Assembly: GCF_009930875.1 (NCBI RefSeq)
Contig: NZ_CP025249.1
Location: forward strand, 992,001-1,056,000
Source of the DNA: Actinomyces sp. 432
Lineage (GTDB): Bacteria; Actinomycetota; Actinomycetes; Actinomycetales; Actinomycetaceae
Length of the DNA stretch: 64,000 nucleotides
Direction: 5' to 3'
Position 1 is the first letter of the stretch. Each line of letters starts with the position of its first letter. Below the pieces are notes generated by a model. That model searched no databases. It worked only from the letters and a program-made list of their open reading frames with translations, and was not told where the DNA came from. Below are positions 45,739 through 54,849 of the stretch, piece by piece. Both the position numbers and the translations under genes were made by a program.

Positions 45739-47787
45739 GTGACCGAGATCTCCAGCGCTCGCCCTTCGCTGTCCACCATGCGACTGGCTGAACTCCAGCA
45801 GCTCGCTTCATCCATGGGCCTAAAGGGCACCTCACGTATGCGGAAGAGCGAACTAATCGCCGCCATCCGCGAGAACCAGAAAGACGCACCCGCGGCCGCG
45901 TCGGCCCCGGCCGCGCAGGCTCCAGAGCAGGGGCCCGGGAAACAATCAGGACAGAGCGAGCCATCCGCACCGGCGCGCCGCCGCGGTCGGCCCGCGCCCG
46001 CCGCCGATGAGGCCGTCGAGTCCGAATCTGCGCAGGAGGAGACGGGCACTGCGGCAGCGTCGGTCGGCCGCTCCGCCCCGGCCCGCTCCCGGCGCCGTGT
46101 GACTGCAGCGGCCGGTGCTCCCAAGGACGCCCCGGCGGCTGCGGATGCGCCCCTGACCCTCGACCTGCCCCAGCACGCCACCTCGGCCCAGGACGGTGCC
46201 CAGGCGCCCGCGCACCCAGACCGGGCCGCAGCGCAGTCAGGGCCCGCAGGTGCCCGTGACGGATCCCGGCGTCCCCGGCGCCGAGCCCAGTCGTCCCCCG
46301 GCGCTCCTGAGCGCCGCCACGGCTTCGAGCTGCCTGGTGCGGACCACACTGACGCCAAGGCGGCACTCATGCGGGACCTGGCCGACGCCACCGGCACCCC
46401 CGCGGTAGAGCCGAGCGAGCGCCGTCGCCGCGGCGCCAGCGACTGGGACGAGCAGGTGGACGAGGACACCCGCGGCCCACGCCGTCGGCGCGGCCGCAAG
46501 CGCCGGGACCGGGACGGCCGAGGCGACTACGACGGCAACCAGGACCGGGGGCAGCAGGCCCGCGAGGAGGAGGTCCTGCTACCGGTCGCCGGTATCCTCG
46601 ACATGGCTGACCACCAGCACGCCTACCTGCGCACCTCCGGCTACCTGCCCGGCCCCAAGGACGTGTACGTCAGCGGCCAGCAGATCAAGGAGAACGGTCT
46701 GCGCGCCGGCGACGCGATCACCGGGTGGGTACGCGAGAACGGCGACAACAACGTCGGCCCCGGCGGGGGCTCCGGCCGCGGCCGCCGCCAGAACCGCGCC
46801 AACCGCTTGAAGTACAAGCCGCTGGTCTCCGTGGAGACCATCAATGGCATGGACCCCGAGCGGGCGGGGCGCCGTCCCGAGTTCACCAAGCTCACCCCCC
46901 TGTACCCCCAGGAACAGCTGCGCCTGGAGACCACCCCGAAGGCCCTGACCCCACGCGTAATCGACCTGGTCTCACCCATCGGCAAGGGCCAGCGCGGCCT
47001 GATCGTCTCCCCGCCCAAGGCCGGCAAGACGATCATCCTGCAGCAGATCGCCAACGCGATAGCCGTTAACAACCCCGAGGCACACCTGATGGTGGTGCTG
47101 GTCGATGAGCGCCCCGAGGAGGTCACCGACATGCAGCGCACGGTCAAGGGGGAGGTCATCGCCTCCACCTTCGACCGGCCCGCATCCGACCACACCACCG
47201 TCGCGGAGCTCGCCATCGAGCGCGCCAAGCGGCTGGTCGAGCTGGGACAGGACGTGGTGGTGCTGCTCGACTCCATCACCCGCCTGGGACGCGCCTACAA
47301 CCTGGCCGCACCCGCCTCCGGGCGCATCCTGTCCGGTGGTGTGGACGCCAGTGCCCTGTACCCGCCCAAGCGCTTCTTCGGCGCCGCCCGCAACATCGAG
47401 AACGGCGGCAGCCTGACCATCCTGGCCACCGCCCTGGTGGAGACCGGCTCGAAGATGGATGAGGTCATCTTCGAGGAGTTCAAGGGCACCGGCAACATGG
47501 AGCTGCGACTGTCGCGGCAGCTGGCCGAGCGGCGCGTCTTCCCCGCTGTCGACGTCGCCGCATCCTCCACGCGCCGCGAGGAGCTGCTCATCGACCCGGC
47601 CCAGCTGAAGATCATGTGGCGGCTGCGGCGGCTGTTCTCCGGACTGGAGCAGCAGCAGGCCCTGGAGCTGGTGCTCGGCAAGCTCAAGGAGACCCAGTCC
47701 AACGCGGAATTCCTCATGGTCATCTCAAAGACCACGCCGCAGGGCACCTCCCTGGCGGACGCCGACGACGATTCCAAGCTGGCCTGA
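45739..47787 (+). CDS. rho: Transcription termination factor Rho
   Basis: Rho is the RNA-dependent ATPase that ends transcription. The 682-aa protein has the N-terminal Rho_N helix ([20 protein letters not shown]), a long Ala/Arg/Asp-rich insertion (~50-280) typical of actinobacterial Rho, the RNA-binding domain ([20 protein letters not shown]) and the ATPase core with P-loop [15 protein letters not shown] and [15 protein letters not shown]. The GTG at 45739 is chosen to begin just before the Rho_N helix; the frame runs open into the leader. rpmE follows. Confidence 0.95.
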   Translation: MTEISSARPSLSTMRLAELQQLASSMGLKGTSRMRKSELIAAIRENQKDAPAAASAPAAQAPEQGPGKQSGQSEPSAPARRRGRPAPAADEAVESESAQEETGTAAASVGRSAPARSRRRVTAAAGAPKDAPAAADAPLTLDLPQHATSAQDGAQAPAHPDRAAAQSGPAGARDGSRRPRRRAQSSPGAPERRHGFELPGADHTDAKAALMRDLADATGTPAVEPSERRRRGASDWDEQVDEDTRGPRRRRGRKRRDRDGRGDYDGNQDRGQQAREEEVLLPVAGILDMADHQHAYLRTSGYLPGPKDVYVSGQQIKENGLRAGDAITGWVRENGDNNVGPGGGSGRGRRQNRANRLKYKPLVSVETINGMDPERAGRRPEFTKLTPLYPQEQLRLETTPKALTPRVIDLVSPIGKGQRGLIVSPPKAGKTIILQQIANAIAVNNPEAHLMVVLVDERPEEVTDMQRTVKGEVIASTFDRPASDHTTVAELAIERAKRLVELGQDVVVLLDSITRLGRAYNLAAPASGRILSGGVDASALYPPKRFFGAARNIENGGSLTILATALVETGSKMDEVIFEEFKGTGNMELRLSRQLAERRVFPAVDVAASSTRREELLIDPAQLKIMWRLRRLFSGLEQQQALELVLGKLKETQSNAEFLMVISKTTPQGTSLADADDDSKLA

Positions 47788-47946
47788 CCCGCCACGTCCG
47801 CTCACCTCGCCCACCGCTACCGTGCTGCGTCTCACCCGGTGCGCGCGTTGTGGGGGCCGAGGTGGGCTGGCAGAATATCCGACCGGCCTCCGGTTCACCC
47901 GCGCATCCGTGTGGGACCCGGGACCCCTAGTCATAAGGAGTCACCT

Positions 47947-48159
47947 ATGAAGCAGGGTATCCACCCCGAATACGTGCCCACCACGGTCACGTGCACCTGC
48001 GGCAACAGCTTCGAGACCCGTTCCACCGTCACCTCTGGTGAGATTCGTGTGGACGTGTGCTCTGCTTGCCACCCCTTCTACACCGGCAAGCAGAAGATCC
48101 TCGACACCGGTGGCCGCGTGGCCCGCTTCGAGGCCCGCTACGGCAAGCGCAAGAAGTAA
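47947..48159 (+). CDS. rpmE: 50S ribosomal protein bL31
   Basis: The 70-aa protein is the zinc-binding form of L31, with Cys at [12 protein letters not shown] and [16 protein letters not shown] strong site (AAGGAG) precedes the ATG. It lies between rho and prfA as in most actinobacteria, and a 23-bp stem follows the stop. Confidence 0.96.
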   Translation: MKQGIHPEYVPTTVTCTCGNSFETRSTVTSGEIRVDVCSACHPFYTGKQKILDTGGRVARFEARYGKRKK

Positions 48160-48187
48160 TCCCGTAGCGCTTCGTCAGCGACTACTA

Positions 48188-48246
48188 ACGACCTTGGGGT
48201 GCGTCCCACGACCGCACGATGCGCGTGGGACGCACCCCAAGGTCGT
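48188..48246. terminator. Very strong hairpin after rpmE
   Basis: A perfect 23-bp stem (48188-48210 with 48224-48246) and a 13-base loop lie 28 bp after the rpmE stop. It should end the rho-rpmE transcript and separate it from prfA. The loop holds a CGCA/TGCG mini-stem. Confidence 0.85.
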
Positions 48247-48300
48247 AATCTGTGCCCTGATCAGTCCGCATATCCCCTCCGGGCCGGAGAAAGGTGAGTT

Positions 48301-49395
48301 GTGAGCGTCGAGGACTTCTCCGCCGTTCAGCCTCTGCTGGAGGAGCACACCGCGATCGAGCAGGATATGGCCGACCCCGCCACCGCCTCCGACCCCGGAG
48401 CCATGCGCCGCCTGGGTCGCCGCTATGCCGAGCTGGGCCGCATAGTAGAGGCGTACCGCGCCTGGAGTGCCGCTGCCGCGGACCTGGCCGACGCCGTCGA
48501 GCTGGCTCGCGATGACGCGGACTTCGCTGCCGAGCTGCCTGCACTGCGCCAGGCCGAGCGGGACGCCGCCGCGCGCCTGCGGGAGGTGCTCGCCCCGCAC
48601 GACCCAGACGACGCCCGTGACGTCATCATCGAGGTCAAGGCCGGCGAGGGCGGGGAGGAGTCCGCTCTGTTCGCCTCCGACCTGGCCCGCATGTACACCC
48701 GCTACGCTGAGCGCATGGGTTGGGCGGTGGAGGTTATGGACGCCACCGACTCCGAGCTCGGCGGCTACAAGGATGTGCGCCTGGCTATCAAGGCGAAGAG
48801 CGCCGTCGAGCCGGCCGACGGCGTGTGGGCGCACCTGAAGTACGAGGCGGGCGTGCACCGGGTACAGCGCGTACCCGTCACGGAGAGCCAGGGCCGCATC
48901 CACACCTCCGCCGCCGGCGTGCTGGTGATGCCCGAGGCAGACGACCCCGGTGAGCTGGAAATCGATCCGAACGACCTCCGCATTGATGTCTTCCGCTCCT
49001 CGGGACCGGGCGGTCAGAGTGTAAACACGACCGACTCCGCCGTGCGCATCACCCACCTGCCCACCGGGATCGTCGTGTCCATGCAGAACGAGAAATCCCA
49101 GTTGCAGAACAAGGAGGCGGCCATGCGGGTGCTGCGGGCCCGGCTGCTTGCCGAGCGCGCCGCCGCCCAGGCCGCCGAGGCCGCCGCCACCCGCCGCTCC
49201 CAGGTGCGCACGGTCGACCGGTCCGAGCGCATCCGCACCTACAACTTCCCCGAGAACCGCATCGCCGACCATCGCACCGGCTATAAGGCCTACAACCTCG
49301 ATGCCGTGCTCGACGGCGACCTGGGTCCGGTCATCGACTCGGCCATCGCCATGGATGAGGCCGAGCGCCTGGCCGCCGCCGGCGAGCAGCCGTGA
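48301..49395 (+). CDS. prfA: Peptide chain release factor 1
   Basis: RF1 ends translation at UAA and UAG. The 364-aa protein has the GGQ loop [20 protein letters not shown] and the C-terminal [19 protein letters not shown]. The GTG at 48301 follows GGAGAAAGGTGA. It overlaps prmC by 4 bases (GTGA), the gene that methylates its GGQ. Confidence 0.96.
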   Translation: MSVEDFSAVQPLLEEHTAIEQDMADPATASDPGAMRRLGRRYAELGRIVEAYRAWSAAAADLADAVELARDDADFAAELPALRQAERDAAARLREVLAPHDPDDARDVIIEVKAGEGGEESALFASDLARMYTRYAERMGWAVEVMDATDSELGGYKDVRLAIKAKSAVEPADGVWAHLKYEAGVHRVQRVPVTESQGRIHTSAAGVLVMPEADDPGELEIDPNDLRIDVFRSSGPGGQSVNTTDSAVRITHLPTGIVVSMQNEKSQLQNKEAAMRVLRARLLAERAAAQAAEAAATRRSQVRTVDRSERIRTYNFPENRIADHRTGYKAYNLDAVLDGDLGPVIDSAIAMDEAERLAAAGEQP

Positions 49396-50250
49396 GTGCA
49401 CTCGACCGCTACGCGCTGCGGCGTACGGTGCGCGAGGCAGGACAGGCCCTGGTCCGCGCCGGGGTGGCCTCGCCGGAGGTTGACGCCCGGCTGCTGGCCG
49501 AGCACCTGCTGGGCGGGCCGGTGCTGCTCGCCGACGGCGCCCCGGAGGACTTCGCCGCCGCGTACGCGCAGCTCGTGGAGCGACGCGCCGCCCGCGAGCC
49601 ACTGCAGCACATCTTGGGCGTGATGTGGTTCCGGGGACTGGAGTTGGCCTGCCGGCCCGGTGTGTTCATCGTCCGCCCCGAGACGGAGGTGGTTGCCGGG
49701 GCCGCCATTGATGCCGCAAGGGCTATCGCTCCGGGGAGGAGGCCGGCGTCGTCGACCTGTGCACCGGGTCGGGTGCCATTGCCGCCGCTGTGGCCCGGGA
49801 GGTGCTCACAGCTCGCGTGTGGGCGGTTGAAATAGCCTCCGACGCCGTCGCCCTGGCGCGGGAGAACTGCGAGCGTCTGGCGCCGGGCAGGGTGGAGGTG
49901 ATCCACGGCGATGCCACTGATCCGGCCGTGCTGGCCGAAATGGACGGGCGAGCCGATGTGGTCGTCTCCAACCCGCCGTACGTGCCCGCCGGGGCGGTGG
50001 AGGACACCGAGACGGCTGAATACGATCCCCACGTCGCCCTTTACGGCGGGGAGAGGACGGCCTGGAGACTCCGGTCGCCGTCGTCGCCCGGGCCGCTGCC
50101 CTGCTGCGTCCGGGCGGGGTGCTGATCATGGAGCACGACCCCGGGCAGTCCGCGCCGCTGCGGGCCGCCGCCCGAGAGACCGGATTCGCCGCGGCCACCA
50201 CCGGAGTAGACCTGACCGGGCGGGAACGCTTCCTGCGGGCAGTACGGTAG
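49392..50250 (+). CDS. prmC: Release factor glutamine methyltransferase (two apparent frameshifts)
   Basis: PrmC methylates the Gln of the release factor GGQ loop. The N-terminal part is intact ([37 protein letters not shown]). The frame breaks at 49733-49736 (GGGG, should be GGGGG), after which [19 protein letters not shown] continues, and the NPPY motif follows ([17 protein letters not shown]). It breaks again at 50048-50051 (GGGG, should be GGGGG), after which [18 protein letters not shown] leads to the end. Restored length is 286 aa, normal. Both breaks are single G losses, so sequencing error is likely. Confidence 0.85.
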
Positions 50251-50456
50251 GTCGACCGGTCGCAAGCGTTGCGGCTCGGCTCAGGGGAGCCCTGCCAGAC
50301 CCCGTCTCGTGGGACCTGGAACCGCCGCTCGGCTTACGGCACGATTCTGCGTGCCGGCAGGCAAGAACCGTCTTCGCCACGGTCACCCGAGCCGGTAACA
50401 CCACGCGGCCGGGGCTCACCCGGCCCGAACCACAAGTGCAGGAAAGAGCACCCCTT

Positions 50457-51215
50457 ATGACCACCATCCTCGCCATTGGAGCCACCGGACAGGTCGGACG
50501 CGTCGTCGTCGACGAGGCGTTGCAGCGCGGCGTGGGGGTCCGGGCCCTCACCCGTAACGCCGCCCGCGCCCGCCGCTCCCTGGCCGTCGTCGCCGAGATC
50601 GTCGAGGCGGCCGCCACCGACACGGAGGCGCTGCGCCCACTGCTGCAGGATGTCGACGCCGTCGTACTCACACACGGTACCGACAACGACGGTAAGGGCG
50701 GCGCCACCTTCTACGACGTGGTTTGCGCCGTCATCGACGCCCTGGGGGACGGGCCGACCCACATCAGCCTGATGACCACCATGAACGCCTCCCACTCCGC
50801 CCGCGCCGGAGCCAGCAGCTACGGGTTCGTGGAGTGGAAGCGCCGCGCCGAGCGGCTCGTGCGCGCCTCCGGCCACCCCTACACCATCGTGCGCCCCGGC
50901 TGGTTCGACTACCAGGGCCCCGCCGACCGCCAGATCGACCTCAAGCAGGGCGACCTGGTCACCGGGCAGCCCGGAGTCGACCGACGTCACATCGCCCAGG
51001 TACTCCTGGAGGGCGCCCTCAACCCCTCCGGCGCGCGCCGCACCGTGGAGGTATTCAGCAAGGCCGGCGTCCCGGTCACCGACTTCGAGGCCCTGTTCGC
51101 CGCGACGCGTGCGGATGAGGAAGGTGTGATCGACGGCGTGCTCGACACTAACAACGTGCCGCTGGCCAGCGAGCCGCAGCGCGTCCAGGACGACCTCGCC
51201 CGACTTGGCAAGTGA
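50457..51215 (+). CDS. NmrA/SDR-like NAD(P)-binding protein
   Basis: This 252-aa protein has the Rossmann start TILAIGATGQVGRVVVDEAL and the atypical short-chain dehydrogenase pattern of NAD(P)H-binding proteins (THISLMTTMNASHS, SYGFVEWKRRAERLVRASGH, PYTIVRPGWFDYQG). It may be a sensor or reductase; substrate unknown. The ATG at 50457 has GGAAAGAG upstream. It overlaps the acetyltransferase remnant by one base. Confidence 0.78.
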   Translation: MTTILAIGATGQVGRVVVDEALQRGVGVRALTRNAARARRSLAVVAEIVEAAATDTEALRPLLQDVDAVVLTHGTDNDGKGGATFYDVVCAVIDALGDGPTHISLMTTMNASHSARAGASSYGFVEWKRRAERLVRASGHPYTIVRPGWFDYQGPADRQIDLKQGDLVTGQPGVDRRHIAQVLLEGALNPSGARRTVEVFSKAGVPVTDFEALFAATRADEEGVIDGVLDTNNVPLASEPQRVQDDLARLGK

Positions 51216-51301
51216 TGGGGCTAAGAGAGGCACTCATCAAAGCGGTTCCGCCCCGCAGCATCGTCGCAGGCGTACCGGCGCGAGTAATCCGCGAGAAGTA
51301 G
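51215..51301 (+). pseudogene. C-terminal remnant of a hexapeptide-repeat acetyltransferase
   Basis: The 28 codons end in AVPPRSIVAGVPARVIREK, the C-terminal end of maltose/galactoside O-acetyltransferase-type enzymes. The rest of the gene is missing. The fragment begins with an ATG overlapping the preceding stop (TGATG), so it might still be translated. Confidence 0.7.
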
Positions 51302-51367
51302 CCGCACTGCCGGACGGCACAGACGCACGGACTCAATCCGAACCACCCTGAGAAAGTGAGAACACTG

Positions 51368-51796
51368 ATGCCTACCGAACTCGAGCACAAGGATGCCATC
51401 CGCGAGGTCATCGACCGCTTCTCCAACCTGGAGGTAGACGTCGCGGAGCAGTCCAAGCTGTTCACCCCGGACACGCACGTCGTGGTCTACACCGCCGATG
51501 GCTCGAAGATGATGGAATTCGATGGCGCCGACCAGCTCGTCGAGCTCTTCGGAGCCGCCATGGCCGGCGTCAAGACCTCCTTCCACATCAACGGCCAGCA
51601 GGTCATCACGCTCGACGGCGACACCGCCACCGACGTCCACTACGGCCAGGCCCTGCTCGTCCAGGAGCAGGACGGCAGGGACGTGCTCCTGTCCCACTCC
51701 ATCCGCTACATCGACACCCTGGTCCTGCGTGACGGCAACTGGCGTATCAGCCGCCGCGAGCAGCACTTCGTGATCTCCGAGACGCGCGACTACTGA
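51368..51796 (+). CDS. NTF2-like / SnoaL-like protein
   Basis: This 142-aa protein has the cone-shaped NTF2-like fold pattern: HKDAIREVIDRFSNLEVDVA at the start, FTPDTHVVVYTADGSKMM, then VHYGQALLVQEQDGRDVLLS and a last strand NWRISRREQHFVIS. Such proteins bind small ligands or act as isomerases or polyketide cyclases; role unknown. ATG 51368 is used; GTG 51356 is also possible. It is followed by a terminator. Confidence 0.75.
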   Translation: MPTELEHKDAIREVIDRFSNLEVDVAEQSKLFTPDTHVVVYTADGSKMMEFDGADQLVELFGAAMAGVKTSFHINGQQVITLDGDTATDVHYGQALLVQEQDGRDVLLSHSIRYIDTLVLRDGNWRISRREQHFVISETRDY

Positions 51797-51820
51797 CCTG
51801 CGGCTCTTGGCGTTGACGGC

Positions 51821-51853
51821 TGAGCCCGCCTCCCGAATGCGGGGGCGGGCTCA
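51821..51853. terminator. Hairpin after the SnoaL-like gene
   Basis: A 10-bp stem (TGAGCCCGCC at 51821-51830 with GGCGGGCTCA at 51844-51853) lies 25 bp after the stop. It is the last clear gene end before the 3-kb rearranged zone. Confidence 0.75.
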
Positions 51854-52048
51854 ACCGTAGCTTTGGCTAAAAGACGGTGGTGCGCGCTCCTTCAATTCAA
51901 GACTGCTCGCTTGGTGGGCTGCGCTAGGGCGGGGTTACCGGTTCTTCCGGTGTGGGGGTGTGCGCGGTGGGGCGAGATACTGCCTGACTATCCGTCACCG
52001 AAACACGCCAAGAAACTTGACCAAGCCCGAGAGCCACCAAGGGGTGAT

Positions 52049-52169
52049 TGTCATGATTCGGGACAAACGGCTTCGGCGGCGCCGGCGGCCGCGAGCGAAA
52101 CGTTGGAATCATGCGGGCGCCGAACCACCCTCGGCGGGTGTTAAGGCTCGTTTGTCCCGACTGGTGACA
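52049..52169 (-). repeat. Inverted-repeat element A (MITE-like, ~121 bp)
   Basis: The outer ends are TGTCA and TGACA; inside them, TCGGGACAAACG (52058-52069) pairs perfectly with CGTTTGTCCCGA (52149-52160). On the minus strand the interior carries CGCCCGCATGATTCCAACGT, nearly the same as in element B (59469-59591), in the same relative position. No coding potential is seen. Confidence 0.7.
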
Positions 52170-52299
52170 CTCTCCGTCACAATCCACAGCGATTTGCGGG
52201 CCGATGGCAAGCCGGTTGTTTCCAGCACGCCTGCAGACAGCCCGGCATCCTACCCACATGTTGTCCCGCCATCCCTCCGCACCCGAAAACAGGAAGAGG

Positions 52300-52432
52300 C
52301 TGTCAGCTACGCCGGTTGGGCGTTAACAACGCTACTTAACGTTTAGCTGTATACCTCAGAGCCCTTCAGCAGACCGTTAACAGGCGTTGTTAACCCCGAA
52401 ATGGCGTAGCAGATGGCCCCACCGTCGGCCCT
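52300..52432 (+). repeat. Long inverted repeat, left copy, with GTTAAC palindromes
   Basis: About 130 bp here match, in reverse orientation, 54603-54735. The conserved parts include GGGCGTTAACAACGCTACTT and, ~50 bp on, GTTAACAGGCGTTGTTAACC, which contains a perfect 7-5-7 inverted repeat. The right edge reads ATGGCGTAGCAG, where the other copy has GTGGCGTTGCAG. Confidence 0.75.
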
Positions 52433-52496
52433 TGGAAGGCACAGGCAGTCAACCCCGGCGCGGTGAACTGACCCGGCTACGGACGGCGGTGGGAAA

Positions 52497-52616
52497 TGTC
52501 CGAGATCGGCATAAAGGACTCTGAGACGGCGAGTGTTACCTGGCAGATCGTTGATATTCCGCGCTTTCGTCGGCTGCGATGCCGCCGAGCGGCGGCGTTT
52601 ATGCCGATCTCGGACA
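52497..52616 (+). repeat. Inverted-repeat element C (MITE-like, 120 bp)
   Basis: A perfect 19-bp terminal inverted repeat bounds this element: TGTCCGAGATCGGCATAAA at 52497-52515 and its complement at 52598-52616. The interior (ATTCCGCGCTTTCGTCGGCT) resembles the core of elements A and B. The ends resemble the 23-bp repeat unit found elsewhere in the window. Confidence 0.75.
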
Positions 52617-52759
52617 GTTACGGGGAGTGGCGTAGTCTCCCCAGGCGGAAGTTAGGTATTCTCCAAAGCCCGAGCCGCTCCTCGTAGCCAATCTCAGTCG
52701 ATGGCTCCATCAGAGGGTAATAACGCCTCATTCTGTGGTAGCAGCGTCGGCGCCTTCTG

Positions 52760-52970
52760 CGTAGCGGCCTCGGCCGCATCCCATAGGTAAGCCGCGTTGT
52801 CACCGCACATATAGGTCCTCTGCCGTGGCCAGAACCGACTCCCGGAAGTAGGGGTTACGAAGAGAATCTGTGGTCACTAGGTCTACGGAGCGGCCCGTCG
52901 CCCGCTCCAAGGCCTCCTACAGGCCAAAGAAATCGTCGAAGTGGCTGCCTCGGCGTCCACAGCTCTTGCA
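52760..52970 (-). pseudogene. Degraded HEPN/MNT-type toxin-antitoxin remnant
   Basis: On the minus strand, translation gives EALERATGRSVDLVTTDSLR, then NPYFRESVLATAEDLYV and a stop, the C-terminal end of MNT-type nucleotidyltransferase antitoxins. A TAG interrupts it just before EALERA, and the upstream part is scrambled. Just past its stop, NAAYLWDAAEA resembles the N-terminus of a HEPN partner. Both appear dead. Identification rests on short stretches. Confidence 0.45.
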
Positions 52971-53313
52971 GGCCGACCTGAAGCAGACGGCGGAACACAT
53001 CATCGTGGCCAGGTCGGGGTCCGCAAGGACTTCCGCGATCAGCATGGATACGGCAGGCTTGCTGGTGGGGCGTCGTGGGTGGATCTTCCTAGTGAATCTT
53101 GGTCGAGAATCTGGGCTCCCACGATGCCCCACCCGCAGCGCCTACGACGCCGCTGGAGGGACCCCCGCGCGAATTGCCACCACACAACGAGACTCACCAC
53201 CTGTGCCTAGCGTTGTCGTGCGAATAACATAACGATAGTCTTGACTTAAGGGTGCATTTTTGTTTAACTGATTGCTGAATGTAGTCAGATGTGCACCAAA
53301 GGTGTGATGTATT

Positions 53314-53898
53314 GTGGGGGCAGTTACGGTGTCTTCGCTGCTTAAGCAGGTGTTAGAGGGCAATATTGGAAGGCGGTTGTTGTGGCAATTGCCGCATTTG
53401 TTGGTTGTGGCGTGTTTTTGTGTCCAGCGTCCTGTGTTGACTATTGCGTCTGATGTGTTGGAGTGGGCCGGATTTTCTGCGTTGCGTGTTTCGGAAGTTG
53501 CGAGTTGGGTTGCTGGGCGAGCTTATGTTCTCGGCGCTCTGGCGTTTGTTGTTTTGGTACTCGTTGCGTTACTTTGGTCGGTTGAGGGTGTTTCCACGGA
53601 AAGGCTTCTTGTAATTCTTAGCTGTGCCACGCTGCTGTTGTGGCAGGCTGCAGGCGCGCCTTGGCCTGCGGTTGTCGTTGTTGCTGCTCGGGTAATTATT
53701 ACTTGGCTGTATTCGCGTTTGACGCGCGATGAGTCTCATTTTGCAATTACTGTAATTGGGTTGATGACTGTTATCGGGTCGCCAGTATTTACCTTTATGT
53801 CTTTGGTCTCGCCTGGTGACAGCGGTCATAGTCGTGAAATCGCTGTGCGCTTGAGTGGGCCGGTACGGGTGCAGCAAGTCCCGCTTGAAGCGCCATAG
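53314..53898 (+). CDS. Polytopic membrane protein of unknown function, T-rich gene
   Basis: This ~194-aa ORF has about five hydrophobic segments (LPHLLVVACFCVQRPVL, YVLGALAFVVLVLVALLW, LLVILSCATLLLWQAAG, AVVVVAARVIITWLYS, AITVIGLMTVIGSPVFTFMS). The gene uses TTG, GTT and TGT codons freely, unlike its GC-rich neighbours, so it is probably a recent acquisition. A possible promoter lies at TTGACT (53241). The GTG at 53314 or 53329 could start it. No family is recognised. It lies inside the long inverted-repeat pair. Confidence 0.5.
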   Translation: MGAVTVSSLLKQVLEGNIGRRLLWQLPHLLVVACFCVQRPVLTIASDVLEWAGFSALRVSEVASWVAGRAYVLGALAFVVLVLVALLWSVEGVSTERLLVILSCATLLLWQAAGAPWPAVVVVAARVIITWLYSRLTRDESHFAITVIGLMTVIGSPVFTFMSLVSPGDSGHSREIAVRLSGPVRVQQVPLEAP

Positions 53899-54099
53899 GG
53901 GGCTTTGGTTGTAGGTGTGCGTGCCCGTGTTGCTAATTCTGTCTATCTCAGCTCCAGCGGGGGGTGTGGATCGGTGGCAAATATTGATCTCGCGGCGAGC
54001 GGCGTGTTGTGAAACGTCGTCACTTCAACGGCTCGCAATTTTAATGTCGGTCGGTCCGTTCGTTCGTCATCGATTTCGAGAATCGGTCACGGCGCACCC

Positions 54100-54240
54100 G
54101 GCGATCTGCATGTGGTGGACCGGGCGTGGGATGATGATTCGTGTGTTTCGGTGGTCGTTCGTGTGGTTATGGTCGAGGGCCGGTCCAAGCATGCCTTCAA
54201 GCATTGGCTCTAGGACCTGCCCGAGACGCTCCGGGCTCTT
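54100..54240 (+). pseudogene. ISL3-like transposase fragment
   Basis: One frame reads RVVMVEGRSKHAFKHWL, then a stop, then DLPETLRALP, similar to the VEGRSKQ..FKxWL segment of ISL3-family transposases. It is short and interrupted. The surrounding 53899-54602 sequence otherwise shows no convincing gene on either strand. Confidence 0.4.
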
Positions 54241-54602
54241 CCGGTTTGAGGGTGTGGTGGTTCCGGCCGGGGGCTGCGGCGTGGGGGTGATGAGGTAGGT
54301 TTCGGGCTGATATGGACATGTTCAGGCTGACGAGGTCGTGCTCGACCGGCGCAGGTCGTTGTCGGGTGGGCGGGGACGTCGTTAGTCGGGCGGGGGCGCT
54401 CTCGCCGTTGGCGGGGCGGTCGTCGCCGACGCGGGATACACCTCCAGGACGCGGACAACCCGCGTCCTGGAACAACCGACCAGGCGATCCGGGCTGGCTC
54501 TTCGTGCTTGTGGGTGTGGCGGCTGGCGTGTTGCGGGGTGAGGGATCCGGTGAGCCTGCCGGTTCACCACGCCGCACTCGTCTGTCGGCAGCCCCGGCGT
54601 CC

Positions 54603-54735
54603 GGAGGTGGGTTCATCTGCAACGCCACTTCGGGGTTAACAACGCCTGTTAACGGTCTGCTGAAGGGCTGTGGGGCATACAGTAGACCGTTAAGTAGCGT
54701 TGTTAACGCCCAACCGGCGCAACAGACGCTTCAGC
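54603..54735 (-). repeat. Long inverted repeat, right copy
   Basis: This is the inverted partner of 52300-52432. Both GTTAAC palindromic blocks are fully conserved while the 18 bases between them differ. This copy also has TTAACGGTCT with AGACCGTTAA, a further inverted repeat that is decayed in the left copy. It ends about 115 bp before the pcrA start. Confidence 0.75.
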
Positions 54736-54849
54736 CCGACTCAACCACCACACCCATGAACCGGAAGAGCCGCGTTGGGCGGGAAGCGGAGGCTGGGAGC
54801 CGCCGCGGTGCGCGCCGTCTCGAGTCGACCGTCTAGGCTTGGCCCCGAG

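Noticed and set aside
52870..53232. 120-aa open frame on the plus strand
   Set aside because: It lies opposite the MNT-like remnant and has no recognisable features.
53915..54298. 127-aa open frame
   Set aside because: Composition is Trp/Arg/Cys-rich in a way typical of an out-of-frame reading, and another frame of the same DNA shows transposase similarity.
54197..54628. 143-aa open frame on the minus strand beginning in the long inverted repeat
   Set aside because: It is low-complexity Pro/Arg/Ala-rich, has no RBS and no family resemblance; the equivalent start in the other repeat copy is stopped at codon 3.
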